This document shows, piece after piece, positions 44,346 to 56,900 of a stretch of DNA of 64,000 bases. The position numbers and the translations under genes are program-made. The notes beneath the pieces were generated by a model that was not told the DNA's origin, did not search any database, and worked only from the letters and a program-made list of their open reading frames with translations. Source of the DNA: Allomyces macrogynus ATCC 38327 (lineage: Eukaryota > Blastocladiomycota > Blastocladiomycetes > Blastocladiales > Blastocladiaceae); NCBI GenBank assembly GCA_000151295.1, contig GG745330.1:1943527-2007526 (forward strand), in the 5' to 3' direction. Every line of letters starts with the position of its first letter. The stretch's first letter is position 1.

Positions 44346-47300
44346 ATGAGCTCTGCCGCCGGCTCGTCCTCGACCGCGGCCGCCGGCGCCGCCGACGGCG
44401 TCGAGCTCAACGTGCCGGCCTTCCACCGGCGCGCGACGGCGCTGCTGACCAACCTCGCCGCGAACCCGGCGCAATTCGGCGACGCGCACGCCGTGGCCAT
44501 GGCCACCGGCGCCGACCTCGAGGCGTTCCCCTACGACAAGGGCCCGACACTGCACACCTGGCTGCTCGGCTACGAGTTTTCCGAGACCGTCGTCGTGGCC
44601 ACGCGCGACGGCCGTATCATTATCCTGACGTCGCCCAAAAAAGCCGCCATGCTCACGCCGCTCGCGGCGGGCGGGGCCACGCCCGTGACGCTGCTCGCGC
44701 GCGCCAAGGACAACAACCGGCTCATTGAACTTGAGGGCATGATTCGCGACGCGGCCGGCGGTGACGAGCCCGTGCGCGTGGGCCACTTCCCAAAGGACAA
44801 GCAGTCAGGCAAGCACTTAAACGAGTTCACTGCCGCCATGGCTGCTGCCGGGTTCGCCTGGTGCGACGCGACGCTCGGCGTGTCGCTGTGTCTCGGGTCG
44901 AAAGACGCGGCGGAACTGGCGCTCGTCCACAAGGCTGCCAAAGTCTCGGCGGCCGTCATGAAAAACCATTTCTTCGAAGAGATCATGTCGATCATCGACG
45001 AGGAAAAGACAATTACGCACGAGGAATTGACCGACCGCATCGACGCGGTCCTCGCCGAAGAGAATATCGCCAAGTACGCCAAGCGGCTGCGGTTCCCGGC
45101 CGACCTCGACCTGCCCATGACCGAGACGTGCTATGTCCCGATCGTGCAGTCCGGCGGCGAGTACGACTTGCGGCCGTCAGCGCAGTCGAACGGTAAGAAT
45201 TTGCACCCAGGCACGATCCTGTGCTCGCTCGGCGTGCGGTACAAGAGCTACTGCTCGAATATCGCGCGCACGCTGCTCATCAACCCGACCAAGCGGCAGG
45301 AAAAGAACTACGACTTCTTGCTCGAAGTGTTTGGGTACCTCGTCTCGCTGCTGCGGCCCGGGCTCAAGGGGAAAGACGTCTACGGCAAGGTGCTGCAGTA
45401 CGTCAAGGCCAAGCGGCCGGACCTCGAGCCGAACCTCGTCAAGTCGGTCGGGTTCGGCATGGGCATCGAGTTTCGCGAGTCGACGTTTGTGCTCAATGCG
45501 AAAAACGACGTGGAGCTGCTGCCCAACGCCGTCTTGAACGTCTCGATCGGGTTCCAGAACCTGACCAACCCGGACGCCAAGGATAAGCGCAATCAAGTCT
45601 ACGCGCTGCATATTGCCGATACCGTAGTCGTCGGCAACGACAAGACCGTCACGCTCACGTCCGACTGCACGCGCGACGCGGCGGAAGTGTGCTTCGAGCT
45701 CGAGGACGACGAGGACGATGCCGCGACCAAGGCCGCCGCCGCCGACAAGGCTGCCGCGAAAGCTGCCAAGGCCAAGGCCGCGTCGGCGGCGGCCGCTGCG
45801 TCGAGCGACGGTCCGCGCGGCAAGCGGCAGGCGTCGGCAATTTTGCAGTCCAAGACGCGCAACGAGGCCGCCGAGGCGTCGGCCGAGGCCAAGCGGCGCG
45901 ATCACCAAAAGGAGCTCGCGGCGGCGCGGCAAGAAGAAGGGCTGCAGCGATTTGCTGCAGGCGGCGAGCGCACCAAGGATGCCGACAAGCGGCTGTTTCG
46001 CAAGTTCGAGTCCTACAAGAAGGACACGAATGTGCCGCGCGACGCTGGGCTGCAGATTCACGTGGACGACCGCGCCGAGACAATTTTGCTGCCTGTCTAC
46101 GGACTGACGGTCCCGTTCCACATCTCGACTATCAAGAACGTGTCCAAGTCGGACGAGGGCGACTACGTCTACCTTCGGCTCAACTTCATTTCGCCGGGCC
46201 AGGCGCTCGGGCGCAAGGAGGAGCTGCCGTTTGAGAACCCGAACGCGACGTTTATCAAGACGCTGACGTATCGGTCGAACGACGCGCCGCGCATGAACGA
46301 CATTTACCGCAAGGTCTCGGAACTGAAAAAGCAGTCGCTCAAGGCCGAGGCCGAGCGTAAGGACAAGGCCGATATCGTCGAGCAGGACCGGCTCGTCGAG
46401 GCCAAGCGCAACAAGCCTGTCGCGCTCATGGACGTCTATGCGCGCCCAACCTTGGACGGCAAGCGGTTGCCGGGCGACCTCGAGATTCACACGAACGGTC
46501 TGCGGTACCGGTCGCGGCTCAAGTCGGAGAACCGTATCGACATTCTGTTCAACAACATCCAGCACCTGTTTTTCCAGCCGTGTGACAACGAGCTGATTGT
46601 CGTGTTGCACGTGCACCTCAAGAACCCGATCATGATTGGTAAAAAGAAGACCAAGGACGTGCAGTTCTACAAGGAGGCGACCGACGTGTCGTTTGACGAG
46701 ACGGGCAACCGGCGGCGGCGCGCCTACGGCGACGAGGACGAGCTGCAGCAGGAGCAGGAGGAGAAGCGGCGGCGTGCGCGGCTTAACAAGGAGTTCAAGG
46801 AGTTTGGTGAGACGATTGTTGAGAATCCGGACGTGCAGTTCCGGCTCGACATTCCGTTCCGCGAACTCGGGTTCCACGGCGTACCGTTCCGCGCCAACGT
46901 GCTGCTGCAGCCGACCGAGGACTGTCTTGTGCACTTGACCGACCCGCCGTTTTTGATCATTTCGCTCAAGGACGTGGAGGTCGTGCACCTCGAGCGCGTG
47001 CAGTTTGGGCTCAAGAACTTTGATATGGTCTTTGTCTTCCACGATTTCGCCAAGACGCCCGTGCACGTCAACTCGATCCCCGTGCAGGACCTCGAGCTCG
47101 TGCGCGACTGGCTCGAGTGCGTTCTTTCTCTTCGGGCCGTGTGCCGCTGTCGCTTGCGTTTCCGCCGCTGACCAGTTCTTTCCTCCCTCCTACCCGTAAC
47201 TAGCACGAGCGACATTCTCTTCACCGAGGGCCCCGTCAACCTCAACTGGTCGGCAATCATGAAGACGATCAACGACGACCCGGCCGCCTTCTTCAAGGAC

Positions 47301-47594
47301 GGCGGGTGGTCCTTCCTGCAGGCTGATTCCGACGAGGACAAGTCGGCGTCCGAGGACTCGGCGTCCGAGTTTGAGGCCGAGTCCGACGCTTTCATGTCGG
47401 ACGCGTCCTCGTCGGACGACTCGTCCGACATGTCGGCTGTCTCCGAGTCCGGGTCCGGGTCCGAGGACGAGGAAGAGTACTCGTCGGGCGAGGACTGGGA
47501 CGAGATGGAGGACCGCGCGCGCCGCGACGATGAGCGCAAGCGCAAGCGGATCGAGGAGGTCGGTGGCGCGCCGCCGGCGAAGAAGCGGCGGTGA
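44346..47594 (+). CDS. SPT16: FACT complex subunit SPT16
   Basis: Exons 44346-47116 and 47204-47594 (donor GTGCGT, phase 2) give 1,053 residues, close to the 1,035-1,047 of yeast and human SPT16. It shows the N-terminal aminopeptidase-like domain ([16 protein letters not shown], then [17 protein letters not shown] and [11 protein letters not shown]) without catalytic metal ligands, a charged linker, the dimerisation domain ([27 protein letters not shown]), the double PH middle domain ([26 protein letters not shown]) and a final [11 protein letters not shown]. The C-terminal tail is Asp/Glu/Ser-rich and ends in a basic KKRR. FACT is a histone chaperone for H2A-H2B and H3-H4 in transcription and replication. 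A frame open upstream to 44190 is likely 5' UTR. Confidence 0.95.
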
Positions 47595-48149
47595 GCTGTG
47601 CATGCGTGGATTGACGGAGGAACGGAGCGGTGGATGAGTGGGCGTGGGTGATGGGAGAGTGCGGTGTGGATGGAATATGGCCGGGAGTGGGCGCTGCTTT
47701 TATGAATTGTGGATTTCTCATCGACTTTGGCGGTCAGGCAGGTTTGCTCGACCTCTAAGCTTCAAGCGACGAAACGGAAGTCGTTGCTTTGAGGTCGTTT
47801 CCGGCGAGTGGAAGAGTGGAAAGTGCAACTGAAAAGCTTTTCGTTACAAAATGCTGCATTGCATCGCGCGCGTTGATTCATGTACTCAAAGGCACGTCTT
47901 CACTCTCTCGCAGTGATGATAGCCTGGGCGCACGTCCGTGATGATAGCCTGGAATAAGTCAAACAGCAGGAGGATTGTGAGCGCCATTGAACCCATGTTC
48001 CGAAATCAAGACGAAGTCATTGAAGTGAAGCGAGCGTAGATGGCCATTGCAACGACGTGCACTAACAGCGGCAATGGTGAGTTGCCTGGTCGCGATAGGC
48101 CAACCGTGACCAGAGTCGGTCGTACGCAAGATGGGCGAGCCATTCCCCA

Positions 48150-48365
48150 GAGACCAGCCTAGGGTGGTCCAAGAACTGCGTCCAATGGTGCTTGGCGGTA
48201 GTCGTGGGGTGTGGCGAAAGACGTGCACCATCGTGGCAGGGTCGCGCGGAACATGCTATAAAAGCGGGCTTGGTGCCAATGGTGTGGATGGCCGCATGGG
48301 CCCAGCAGAAGCAGCGGCCGTATTGCTGCTGCCACGGAGGAGGGTGGCACGAAGAGATTGACGCA
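48150..48365. repeat. Dispersed repeat, family 3, copy A
   Basis: Similar by eye (roughly two thirds identical) over about 210 bp to 50,430-50,645. Shared anchors in the same order are AGGGTGGTCCAA, GTGCTTGG, GGCGAAAGACGTGCAC, GCATGGGCCC, GCAG and TTGACGCATT. Confidence 0.65.
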
Positions 48366-50429
48366 TTTGGGGTGCGGGCGACAGTTGGTTGGAAGTCTGG
48401 AGACGAAGAGCTGGTAGCGTGGGTGCGGGTTCTGTGTTTTTGGATTGGATGGCAGTGCAGTAACAGCCACCTACACCTGGCCCAATTTTCCACCAGACGC
48501 ATCTTCCGCCAGACCCGTCAAGGCCACGTTTCAATCCTCCAGACCTTGGCGGAATGGAGGAGAGCCGACTGTGCCAGAAAACCCACTCCATTCTCACCAT
48601 CACCTTTCCTCACTGCACATTGCACCACAAATGACCACAAATGATCACCACGATTGCTGCAACAGCATCGATCAGGAACTTGACAATTCTTCACAAGCGC
48701 ATGCAAGGGAACAATTGACCTGAGACGCACGGTTTGACTTGGGAATGTGACTGCATTCACTGTGGCTGACAACCGTTTGACAACCATGTCTCCTGCACAG
48801 GGCCACGAATACATTTCTGATTTTAGGCCAGTTTTACTGCCCGTCCACATTGGCGCTGCTCCGCCAATCAGGCTCTTTGCGGAGGTCCATTCGCGAGAAT
48901 AAACGAGAACGCCAAATTAGCCTAAGATATGGGAATGACGAGATGAATTTCATGGCATCATTGAGTCCGAATCAAGGCAGATGGAGCGGCAGAGCAGCGC
49001 GGAAAAGGTCAGAGAAACAAGAAGATAGCGAACTGTACGCCTCTTTGTGCCTTCCTGATCTGTTATTTTTCCACTGCGGTGCGAGACACTGGACGAGGAT
49101 GGACCACGCTGTGACGTGCAGTATGCTTTCCCATCTCCAGCTGGTCCTATTCTCAAGAACGCAAACAGACGCACTCTCGCTTCCTTCTCTACCCGACCGT
49201 TCTCGATGCCCCCACTGAGCGCCGCTTTCGTCCGTCGCGGCAGCCCAACCACTGTCGCCGTTCCGACTTGTCATGTTCACTCGCTTCGCCGTGCTCAACG
49301 TGCCCAGACCCCCCTGCACACACACCCGAACGAGCATCACTTGTCAAGCGGTCTACATGAGTAAGAGTCTCAATTCGTTGGATTGTTATCGTGCGCCCTA
49401 GTGTTAGGACACATCGGAAAAGGCTCTGCAACCCTACCTCAACATGCGCCGGACCGGTCCATTCTCGAATCCCCACGAAGAAGGTGAGTGCAGCGTGCAA
49501 TCCGTGATTTCATAATTTGCCAGTGTTGGTCTAAATGTGGTTTGGCCTCATGATCAACCATAACCCCTGGTATTGGACTCGAGTGTCCAGGTATCTCTTT
49601 TGATACCGACCGGCTCTGAAGTCGCCCAGTTTGGTGGCAATAAAGGGGATTTGGGAGCGTTCAATTTTTTGGCCGCCGATTGTCTGAGGCTGCCCGGCTC
49701 AGGATTGCCTGATCTTGCCTGCGTCTTCGCATATGTTGGGTCGCTCAGTGATTGTAAGCCGTGGCAAATCGATTCTTTTCTATTCTTTTTGTTGGGCCAA
49801 CGATCGCCGTCAAAAGCGGCGACGTGGGTCGTTTCAAACCAAACACCAAGTCCAGGTCGTCGCGGATCCTTGGTCAGCTCGATTCTGCCCCCACATCCTG
49901 TTCGATGCAAGAAATTACCAATCAAACGTAAATCAAAATGTTGACGATAACTGCATCCAGTTGTATTCTGCGCAGGTGCCATGCTCTGCCAACGCTCCAC
50001 AGGCTTGCTCATCTCCAATTTCATATAACCCCAAATCTTGACAAACGCAAACATGGGCGGGCGGCACTGGAGAGGTGCCGGAAGGCTCTAGCTTTGCAGA
50101 AAGTTTCGCCCTTTCTTGCCTTGTGGTAGCCGAGTTGATGCGTGCCACCGTGATGAGGGCCTGAAGAATGAATTGGTGCAATGATCAGTGAGGGGAACTT
50201 TCACACTAACTCCTCAACATTCAAGCCAGAGCAACAAAAAGAATACGTACAGGAACAGCGATGCTCAATGAAGCAGGATACACTAGTAGCAAAGGAATAA
50301 ATATGGTGAGGTCTCGAAAAAACGGCATTGTAGTTGCACGCGGTCGCTCGACGACACCCAAGTCAATATTTCAGGTACGTACATAGGACGAGCGGGGCAT
50401 TGACCAGAAACCGCACCCGGCGAAACACG

Positions 50430-50645
50430 GGGAGCCGAGGGTGGTCCAAATACCACGTCCAACGACGTGTGCTTGGTGGGCTTGGCGGGCGTGGCGGACG
50501 TGGCAGATGGCGAAAGACGTGCACAACTGTGGTGGGGTCACTCGGGACGCGCTGTAAACGGGGAACGGGTTCAAATGGAGTCAATGCTCGCATGGGCCCC
50601 GCAGGTGCAGCAGCGGTGCCGTTCCTGCCGCAGTTTGACGCATTG
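50430..50645. repeat. Dispersed repeat, family 3, copy B
   Basis: Partner of the 48,150-48,365 copy in the same orientation, 2.3 kb away. It carries the same ordered anchors with small insertions and deletions. Confidence 0.65.
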
Positions 50646-50928
50646 GAGTGAGCAATGAGGGGAAAGAGGGAGAAAGCAAAGATGCGCGGGCTCATTTCTT
50701 GGTCGAGGTCAGGACCGTGGATTGGAATGCAGCAGTCTCCACCTTACTTAATTTACTGCCCGCCATCCAATCCGCCCCAGATTGCCCAGCAGCAGCTCAA
50801 CGATACTCTCAGGACCATATTGCCTCGCTGTTCTCCACCTGCTTGAGCCTCCGTTTTGCACGACATGAATATATGCAAATCCCCAACACATCATGCCGCA
50901 CACGGCCCGTCCGCCGACGAAGTCCAGA

Positions 50929-53900
50929 TCAAAGATTCACTGGGGGCCGACGGAATGTCTCAATCGTGCGCGCGCGTCGCTCACTCTTGTTGATTGGCGC
51001 CAGCGGCGGCGTTGCCCACGTGTTGGACAAGACTTTCTTGGTCGCTTCGTTGGATCCCTACGTGTCGCGGAGAGATGCGTGAGGCCAGGCCCGCGACCGA
51101 AAAACGAAAATGCGAGGGGGGGGGGGGGGGGGGACGGACCTTATTTGGCGGGAACGGCGGTGGCCGCGCAAGGAGCGGCTCCATCGGAATCGTCAAGAAT
51201 GGCTCCGTCGGGTTGCTGAGGTAGGTCAAGTCCTCGTTGAGAATGCGCGGTACGGGGAACTGGCAAACGTGGTCCAAGATCACGTCGTCGGCCGACGCGA
51301 ATCGCCAAATGTCGGGCAGCGCCGCGTGAGGCTGGGCGTTCAAATGCTATCAAGGAATAACAGGGTGAGCCAAAGGACGGCTCGATAAAACGGCCAGCAT
51401 AGAAACGAACCGTCATGGCGTCCTCGAGTGGGAGCTTGAGCAAGCCATCGAGCGCCGCGGGAATCCCGCGCTGCATGCGCGCCATCCAGTAGTCGAGCGG
51501 GTCGCTGTCCTGGAGCACCTCGAGCGGGTTCTTGGCCTAGAAAATCACATGAGTTAGAACTTGAGCGACGAGGTCGGAACCGCGAAAGGAAACAAATATC
51601 GTGCCTCGTAGCTGTGATCCAAATCCAGCAGCTCCGTGACGTGCGAGCTCAAATTGATCTTGACCCCGACGCCGCGCATGTGCGCCGTGTACGACTTTTC
51701 GCGCGTCTTGACGAGTAGTCTCGTTTCCAAGGGCCCAACCATCGTGGCCTTGACCGAAAAGTGGACTTTGGCCGCCTTGCCCGGTCCGACGACCATGGAC
51801 GGGGGCAGCGACACAAGCGGGCAGGTGCCGAGACTCGAGTCTGCCGAGGTGGGCGGCGGCGCATCAAACGACGCGTGCAGCGGCACGTCTCCGCGGTTGG
51901 TGATGACAAACGACTTGAGAATCGGATGGTCACACGGGCACTGCCCAATCTCGACGTTGGACGGAATGTCGACGGCCATAACTCCGCCGACGCCAATCAG
52001 CGCCACTTCCTTGAAATTGAGCCCCTTGGATTCGATAATGAAGCTGCTGCCGTATCGGCCGACCGCCGTGGGCCGGAACGTGATAAGCACGTTCTTCCCC
52101 TCCTTGGGCCCGAGCGTCCCCTGCGCGCAGCTGACCGAGTAGCAGTCGCGCACGTTTGGGATCGACCAGTGCAGTGCGACCTTGCCCTTGTTGAAGAGCT
52201 CGAGCGTTTCTGTGTAGGTCGACCCGACAGCGCACACGCCAAAGTCAAAGTAGTTGTTTTGCAGCACGAGTTCCGGGAACGAGGCCTTGCCGCGCACAAT
52301 GATCTGGAACGTGCCAACGTTGGTGACGAGATGCAGCTGCGTGCGCAGCTCGTACCCGCCCGACGGGTTCCACACGACCATGATCTTCTCCGTGCTCTCG
52401 CCCGGCACTTCGCCGGCCGACTTCATAATCTTGATCGGGTAGGCGTTCTTGATTTGGTACTTGAGCGGGAACTTGCCGTAGTTGGTGATGGTCAGCGGCT
52501 TGCTGGTCGCCTCGAGCACCGGGCAAGTGCCCATGTTGAGCACTTGGAACTCGTCATACTTGACAATGGCCTCCTCGCACTGGCCCAAGATCTTGATGGC
52601 GTATTGCGCGCTCTGCAACTCCGTCTTGATCACGAGCGTCTCGGCAAAGTGGCCCACTTTGGCCTGCACGTAGCTGGCGACAATGACTACCTCCTTGCCG
52701 GCCGGAATCGTGCCCTTGGGGTTCGTGAGCTGGAACAGGTGCGGCTTGGTGTTTTGCCGGACCGAGTAAGCAATGTTGACCGACCCGGAGTTGCGAATCG
52801 TGAATGCGCGTGATGGCCGCGTGCTCTTTTCAAACATGCCGAAATCGATGCGCTCATCACTGAGCGTGAGCCGCGCAAACCCGGCGTGCAAGATCACAGG
52901 CACCGTGTTGACCGAGTAAGGCGAAATGATCGAAAGACTCGTGTGCAACTTGAGTTCCTGCGCCGGCTTGTAGACGATTTGCACGGTACTCTCAGAAAAC
53001 GGCTGAATCGTCATGGACGACGGGATAAACTCGAGCAATGGGTCCTTGGACTCGAGCTTGAACGAGACGGGGTAGTTGACGTCGCCCACGTTCTTGAGCC
53101 CGAGCTTTTGCGTGTAGGTGTTGCCAATCAAACAGTCGGCAAAGTCGAGTATCACTTTGGTCACAATCAGAACGGCCTCGCGGCCGACACCCGTCAGCTG
53201 AATATCGTACCACTCGTTGCTATTCCCAACCAGCAGTTTTCCTGGAGCCGGCGACTCGGACCGCGGGTTGAAGACGAGCGGCAAGTGGTACGTCTGGCCC
53301 GGCATGATGCTGACGCGCTCCTTGGGCCACTCGGCGCCCTTGAAGAACGAGTCGCTCGGGATCAAGTCAAACTTGGTCAAGTGCAATATGGCGTTGCCCT
53401 CGTTGGCAATCGGCAGCGACGAGCTCGTGTCCTTGCCAATCATGCAGTGCCCGAAATCGAACCGCTTGTACTTGTAGAGCGACATGCGCGCCTGGCCACC
53501 GGACCCGCTCATCTTGATGCGAATCGGCTGTGAGCAGTCCGGGATGAACCGCGTGGGCGCCGTCTGCAGCGACTCGTCGACGGGCTCAAACGCAAACTGG
53601 ATCATGACCGACTTGCCCACGTCCAAGTGGCCGCGGTTCGGGAACACGGTGATCGACCGGTTCTCTTGCTCGACGAGGAACGAAAAGGCCTTGTTGCCGA
53701 CATTCGTGAAGATGCGGTTGATCACTTCGCGATGGCCAATCTGCTGACACCCGAAGTCAATCGGGCGCGAGTCGTCCATGACCACCGAGACGAGCTTGGG
53801 CGTCGCTGTCAGGGCAATCTCGTAGGTCGGTGTGTTGGGCACATTGGGAATGCAAAGGAGCGTGGCCAGGAACACTTCCTCGGTCGGCAAGTTCACCTGG

Positions 53901-56900
53901 ACGGCAATCTCGACCTCGCCGTAGCCCGGCAGCAGCGCCGACGGCGGGTCGACGCGAATAAATGGCTGGATCTGGCTCAAGACCTGCGACGACACGGGGT
54001 GCTGCATGATGTTGTTGAAACAGATTTGCCGCCGCTTCGAGTGGATGCGGTACCCTTGCTTGCGTGCCGCATTCGTTTGCGTCGAGCTCTTGAACAGACC
54101 GAGCATGCTGCGCATGTCGCCGCCGCCGCCACCCGTCGACGGGGCGAGTCCAACATCGGTCGACGCGTTCATCGAGAGCCCGTACGAGGATCCCATGCGC
54201 GACGCGGTGCGCAGACGCTCCTCTTGCTCCTCGGCGGGATCCACGCGGCTCACGATGCGCCTCACCATCCACCAGTAATCGGCGGCCGTCAGCTTTTCGC
54301 CCGGTTGCCGGTCCGTGTCCTTGATGAGCTGCGCGCGCGCCCAGCCGTTGCGCGGATCGAGCGCGCCAAACGTTTCCGTGAGCTCCACGACCGACCCGGC
54401 ATTCTCGCCGCCGCGAATCAGCGACCAGCCGAAATTGAGCAGCGCCGGAATCGACCCGGAATTCATGATCACAATCTTGCGCATGGTCGTGTGCCGCACG
54501 GCAATATCTTCGAGACTGAGCGACCCCTTGTGCGTGATCGCAATCGTGCCGCCCTTGGCGCGCAACTCCATGTTGACCTGCACCGCGTCCGACAGGACAC
54601 AGAGCGTGCCCTTGCTCGATGTTTGCTGCTTGGCCGTGAACCGCACGGCCACTTCGATCCCGTTCTTGGGCTTGAGCCGGCCCTTGAACGCATTCGAAAA
54701 CTGCCACACCGGCCGCTTGGTCGCCGGGATCAAGACGCCCACCAAGTCCTTGGCGTGCAGTGGAACGCTCGCCGACGGTCGTAATCACAAAGTCCGGGCT
54801 CGTGACATACGTCTCGTAGGCTGATGTCCACGAGGCCGTCGGTGGTCAAGTAGAACCGCTTTTCGAGCGTCGACTGGCAGCGGGACCCATGCCCGAATCG
54901 ATACATCTCACATCGACGTCGGCCTGCGTCGCAACTTCACGTCGAGTTTCCCGATCCCTCCCGCCGCGAGCACGTCCACGCGCAGCGGCGCATTCTCCCA
55001 TAACACTTGCAACACGCCGCGGTACTGGCTCTCGGCGGTCGGCGAGAACGACAGCAGGATCAGCGCACTGCTTTCGGCCTCAATGTACCCGCGCTGCGGC
55101 GTGAGCAAAAACTCGGGCACGCGGAACGGCTCGATAAAGAAATCGATCCCAAACGGGCCTTCGTTGACGAGTTTGAACGCGACCTGGTACTGCGCGCCCA
55201 ACGGATGAATTCCGAGATCCACTTGCGGCGGCTGGCCGGCGCCCTGTGGCATCACGTTCCCGTCAGCATCGAGCAATGCCAGCTTCGACTCGGCGCCAGT
55301 GCCCGTGAGCTCGAGCTCGCGCGCCTCATCGCCGCACTCGATGCGCAACGTGCAGGCGACCGGCTGGAAATGCGTGGGTACAAACTCAATGAAGACTGCC
55401 GTCTTGTCACCGTGCCGGCAGAACCCGTTCGGATTCACGACGCGGAATCCGCCCGGGTTGTTAATGATGTAGGCCTGGTAGGGCGTGCCGTAGTTGCCCT
55501 TGTTGTCAATCAAGATCTCCTTGCGCATGCTGCGGTTGATCCGGCACAGACCAAACTCGAAGAGCTTGGTCGCTGGCAGCAGTGAAATCATCATTTGCCC
55601 GCCGACGCCGCGCACGACGGTCGTCTGCACGTGGTGGTCGTACCGCAGCTCGAGCTTGGCCGCGTAGGACCGCATCACGAGCGGCTTGAACGCGACGGTG
55701 AACGTGAATTCTTCCTCGACCTTGGCGTGGCCACTGACGAGGTCGACCGAGTACGGGTGCGCGACGGCGTCGTCCGGGTCCTGCACGAGCACGAGGTTGA
55801 AGGACACGGGGATGTTGCCCATATTGCGCAGCTTGAACGTCTTCTTGTAGGTTCCGTTGACAAGACACGTCCCGAAATCCAAGTTCTGGAACTGGTCGAG
55901 CGGGCTCACGCTCAGCGACGACACGCCCACGTGACCCTTGACTTTCACGAGAAACACATCCGACCGCGAGTCCGACGACTTGATAAAGAGCTTGGTGCTG
56001 AGCGTTTCGATGAACGTCGGTCGGAACACGACGTGCAGGTGCTGCAGCGTCTTGGGCGGGATCACGGGCGCGGTTTGGTTCAGGAAAATCGACGGGTGGT
56101 AGGAGAGCAGCGACACTTGCGCCTCGGCGTCGCCCTTGTTCTCGACTTCAATGATCTGCGCGTTATCGTTGCCGAAAATCGCCGTGCCGAAATCCACTTC
56201 CTTGGTGTGCACGTACAAGTCCGGGTACCCGCCGGCACCGACCAGCCGCACCGTTGCGCTCGGGTAAAAATACCCTTCGGTCGAGTAATACCGAATCTGC
56301 AGCATCGCGTCAAACTGGCCGTAGAACCGAGGGTTGAACGTCACATCGACGTCCATGTCTCCACCGCCATCAATCACACCCTGCTCCGGCTCACAGAAGT
56401 AGACCGGGTGACTACTGTGCGTGATGAACGTGCACGGCAATCCGCCGGAATTGATGAGCGTGATGCGCTTGCTGCGCGACTTGCCCACGCCCAAAACGCC
56501 AAACTGTAAGGCCGTCTCGCTTGCCGTGAGCCGCGACGTCGCCGCAATCGCGTGCACGGCAAACGGCACCGTACACGCGCCGCCGGGGCTCGCGAGAACG
56601 CAGTGTGCGTTGATGTCCGAGTAGCTCAGGTTCGAGTGCACGACAACATCCACCAGTTCGTGCTGGCCCGGGAGCAGGTACCCGCGCGCCGGGAAAAACG
56701 CAATCGGTGGGTGATGGTGGCCCTCGATTGACTGTTCCTTGAGCGTCGTTGGGTGCGTCAAGTACAACTCCTTGACTTCCATTGTCCAGTGCAGCGGAAC
56801 CGACGCCGGGTTCGAGACCTTGGTCGTCCTCACGTGCCGGTGCAGCGCGTCGCAGATCCCAAAATCAATCCGCTTCTCGCTCAGTCCCAGCGGCCGAATA

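Larger units (their letters stand above)
47595..50928. other. Gene-poor region of 3.3 kb
   Basis: Between the convergent 3' ends of SPT16 and the giant ASH gene. No frame shows a known domain or long coding signature. It holds two related repeat copies (48,150-48,365 and 50,430-50,645) and has lower GC than the genes around it. Confidence 0.55.

Noticed and set aside
54749..54940. Apparent frameshifts between two ASH exons
   Set aside because: Two phase-0 introns (67 and 62 bp) with a 63-bp exon between them explain the changes; intron translation looked protein-like only by chance.
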